Shown one piece after another: positions 5,161-5,725 of a stretch of DNA of 5,725 nt. The notes below the pieces were generated by a model. The model saw only the letters and a program-made list of their open reading frames with translations, was not told the origin of the DNA and did not search any database. Each line of letters opens with the position of its first letter. The first letter of the stretch is position 1. This DNA comes from DASPKA01 sp035628335 (GTDB lineage Bacteria; Patescibacteriota; Doudnabacteria; UBA920), in the NCBI GenBank assembly GCA_035628335.1, contig DASPKA010000072.1, positions 1 through 5,725 on the forward strand. The letters are read 5' to 3'. The position numbers and the translations under genes were made by a program.

Positions 5161-5725
5161 TGAACGAGCTAAAGTCTAAACTAGAACAACTTTATGCTGA
5201 GATAACTGACATTATCTCTCATTTAAATCTGCCTCAAAAGGAGCAATTGCTTTTGGAAATGGAAGAGAAGGCCAATGACCCAAATTTTTGGAGCGACCCT
5301 CAGGCAGCGGGCCAACATACTAAGAAAGCTGCGTCTATACGAAGTTTTGTAGAGTTTTGGCGTAACTTGGAAAAGAACTGTGTAGGCTTGCTTGAACTTG
5401 CTGAGCATACGGAAGTGTCGAGTCCAGACGTTGATGAAATTTCAAAGGAATACGAAATATTGCTTAGAGAGTTCGAGAAAAACAAAATTTTGGCTGTCTT
5501 GTCTGGCAAATATGACTCTTATAATGCCATCGTTGCGCTCCATGCGGGAGCAGGCGGCGTGGACGCTATGGACTGGACAGAAATGCTGCTGCGTATGATT
5601 ACCCGGTATAGCGAAAAGAAAGGCTTTGAAGTGGAAGTGTTAGATATAAGTAAAAACCCCGAAGCTGGTGTGAAGTCTGTAACGCTTGAAATAAAGGGTC
5701 AGTTTGCGTTTGGTCTTTTGAAGAG
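5160..5725 (+). CDS. prfB: Peptide chain release factor 2 (RF2), N-terminal part; 3' end outside window
   Basis: RF2 ends translation at UAA and UGA. The 188 visible codons cover the N-terminal helical domain, with MEEKANDPNFWSDPQAA (34-50) matching the RF2 region around DVWNEPERA, and the start of the central domain: ALHAGAGGVDAMDWTEMLLR (126-145), then RYSEKKGFEVEVLD (149-162) and GVKSVTLEIKG (170-180). GAGGxDAxDW separates RF2 from RF1. The SPF recognition motif and catalytic GGQ lie beyond the edge. The frame is continuous from the ATG at 5160, so the programmed +1 frameshift known from many prfB genes (in-frame UGA near codon 26) is absent. The ATG shares one base with the thyX stop (TAATG), suggesting coupling. 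A GAGGG at 5142-5146, about 13 nt upstream, is a marginal ribosome-binding site. Confidence 0.92.
   Translation, partial: MNELKSKLEQLYAEITDIISHLNLPQKEQLLLEMEEKANDPNFWSDPQAAGQHTKKAASIRSFVEFWRNLEKNCVGLLELAEHTEVSSPDVDEISKEYEILLREFEKNKILAVLSGKYDSYNAIVALHAGAGGVDAMDWTEMLLRMITRYSEKKGFEVEVLDISKNPEAGVKSVTLEIKGQFAFGLLK

Noticed and set aside
5392..5598. 68-aa + strand frame and two - strand frames inside the prfB fragment
   Set aside because: The RF2 frame is continuous here and carries the conserved GAGG-DAMDW region, so the others are shadows.

Overview
The window is a compact bacterial chromosome segment of about 5.7 kb. Every gene lies on the + strand, and junctions are overlapping or nearly so except around dcd. 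The gene set (MurJ, dCTP deaminase, a small P-loop kinase, thymidylate kinase, an unusually long ThyX-family protein, RF2), the weak or absent Shine-Dalgarno sequences and the heptamer-built intergenic DNA fit a Candidate Phyla Radiation (Patescibacteria) genome, most likely Parcubacteria-like. That placement is inferred from style and remembered protein families; no search was run. The code is ordinary: RF2 is present and UGA is used as a stop (end of the P-loop kinase), which argues against the UGA=Gly lineages.

Layout: (1) 2-202, the C-terminal end of an unrecognised protein, overlapping by 8 nt with (2) murJ (195-1730), the lipid II flippase. (3) 1731-1907 is non-coding. It carries a probable extended -10 promoter and a 103-bp element with 25-bp inverted arms built from 7-bp units. 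(4) dcd (1908-2501), a dCTP deaminase resembling the bifunctional dUMP-forming type. (5) 2493-2571, a second heptamer-phased repeat that supplies the dcd stop codon and contains two hairpins with 7-nt loops. (6) A P-loop NMP-kinase-like protein (2572-3108). (7) tmk (3105-3797). (8) A 452-aa tandem ThyX (3802-5160). (9) The first 188 codons of prfB (5160 to the edge).

Genes 4-8 read as a dTTP-supply operon: Dcd makes dUMP (or dUTP) from dCTP, ThyX methylates dUMP to dTMP, Tmk makes dTDP, and the extra kinase probably phosphorylates another (deoxy)nucleotide or a related substrate. murJ and prfB are housekeeping neighbours.

The most interesting observation is in ThyX. It is a fusion of two ThyX domains whose catalytic motifs have decayed in a complementary way. 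The N-domain keeps the E-x-S-x-R half of the signature and the NLR motif but has lost RHR. The C-domain keeps RHR and the equivalent of the catalytic Arg174 but has lost the E/S/R half. This predicts an obligate pseudo-heterodimer whose active site is shared between the two halves. The heptamer repeat elements on both sides of dcd are the second notable feature.
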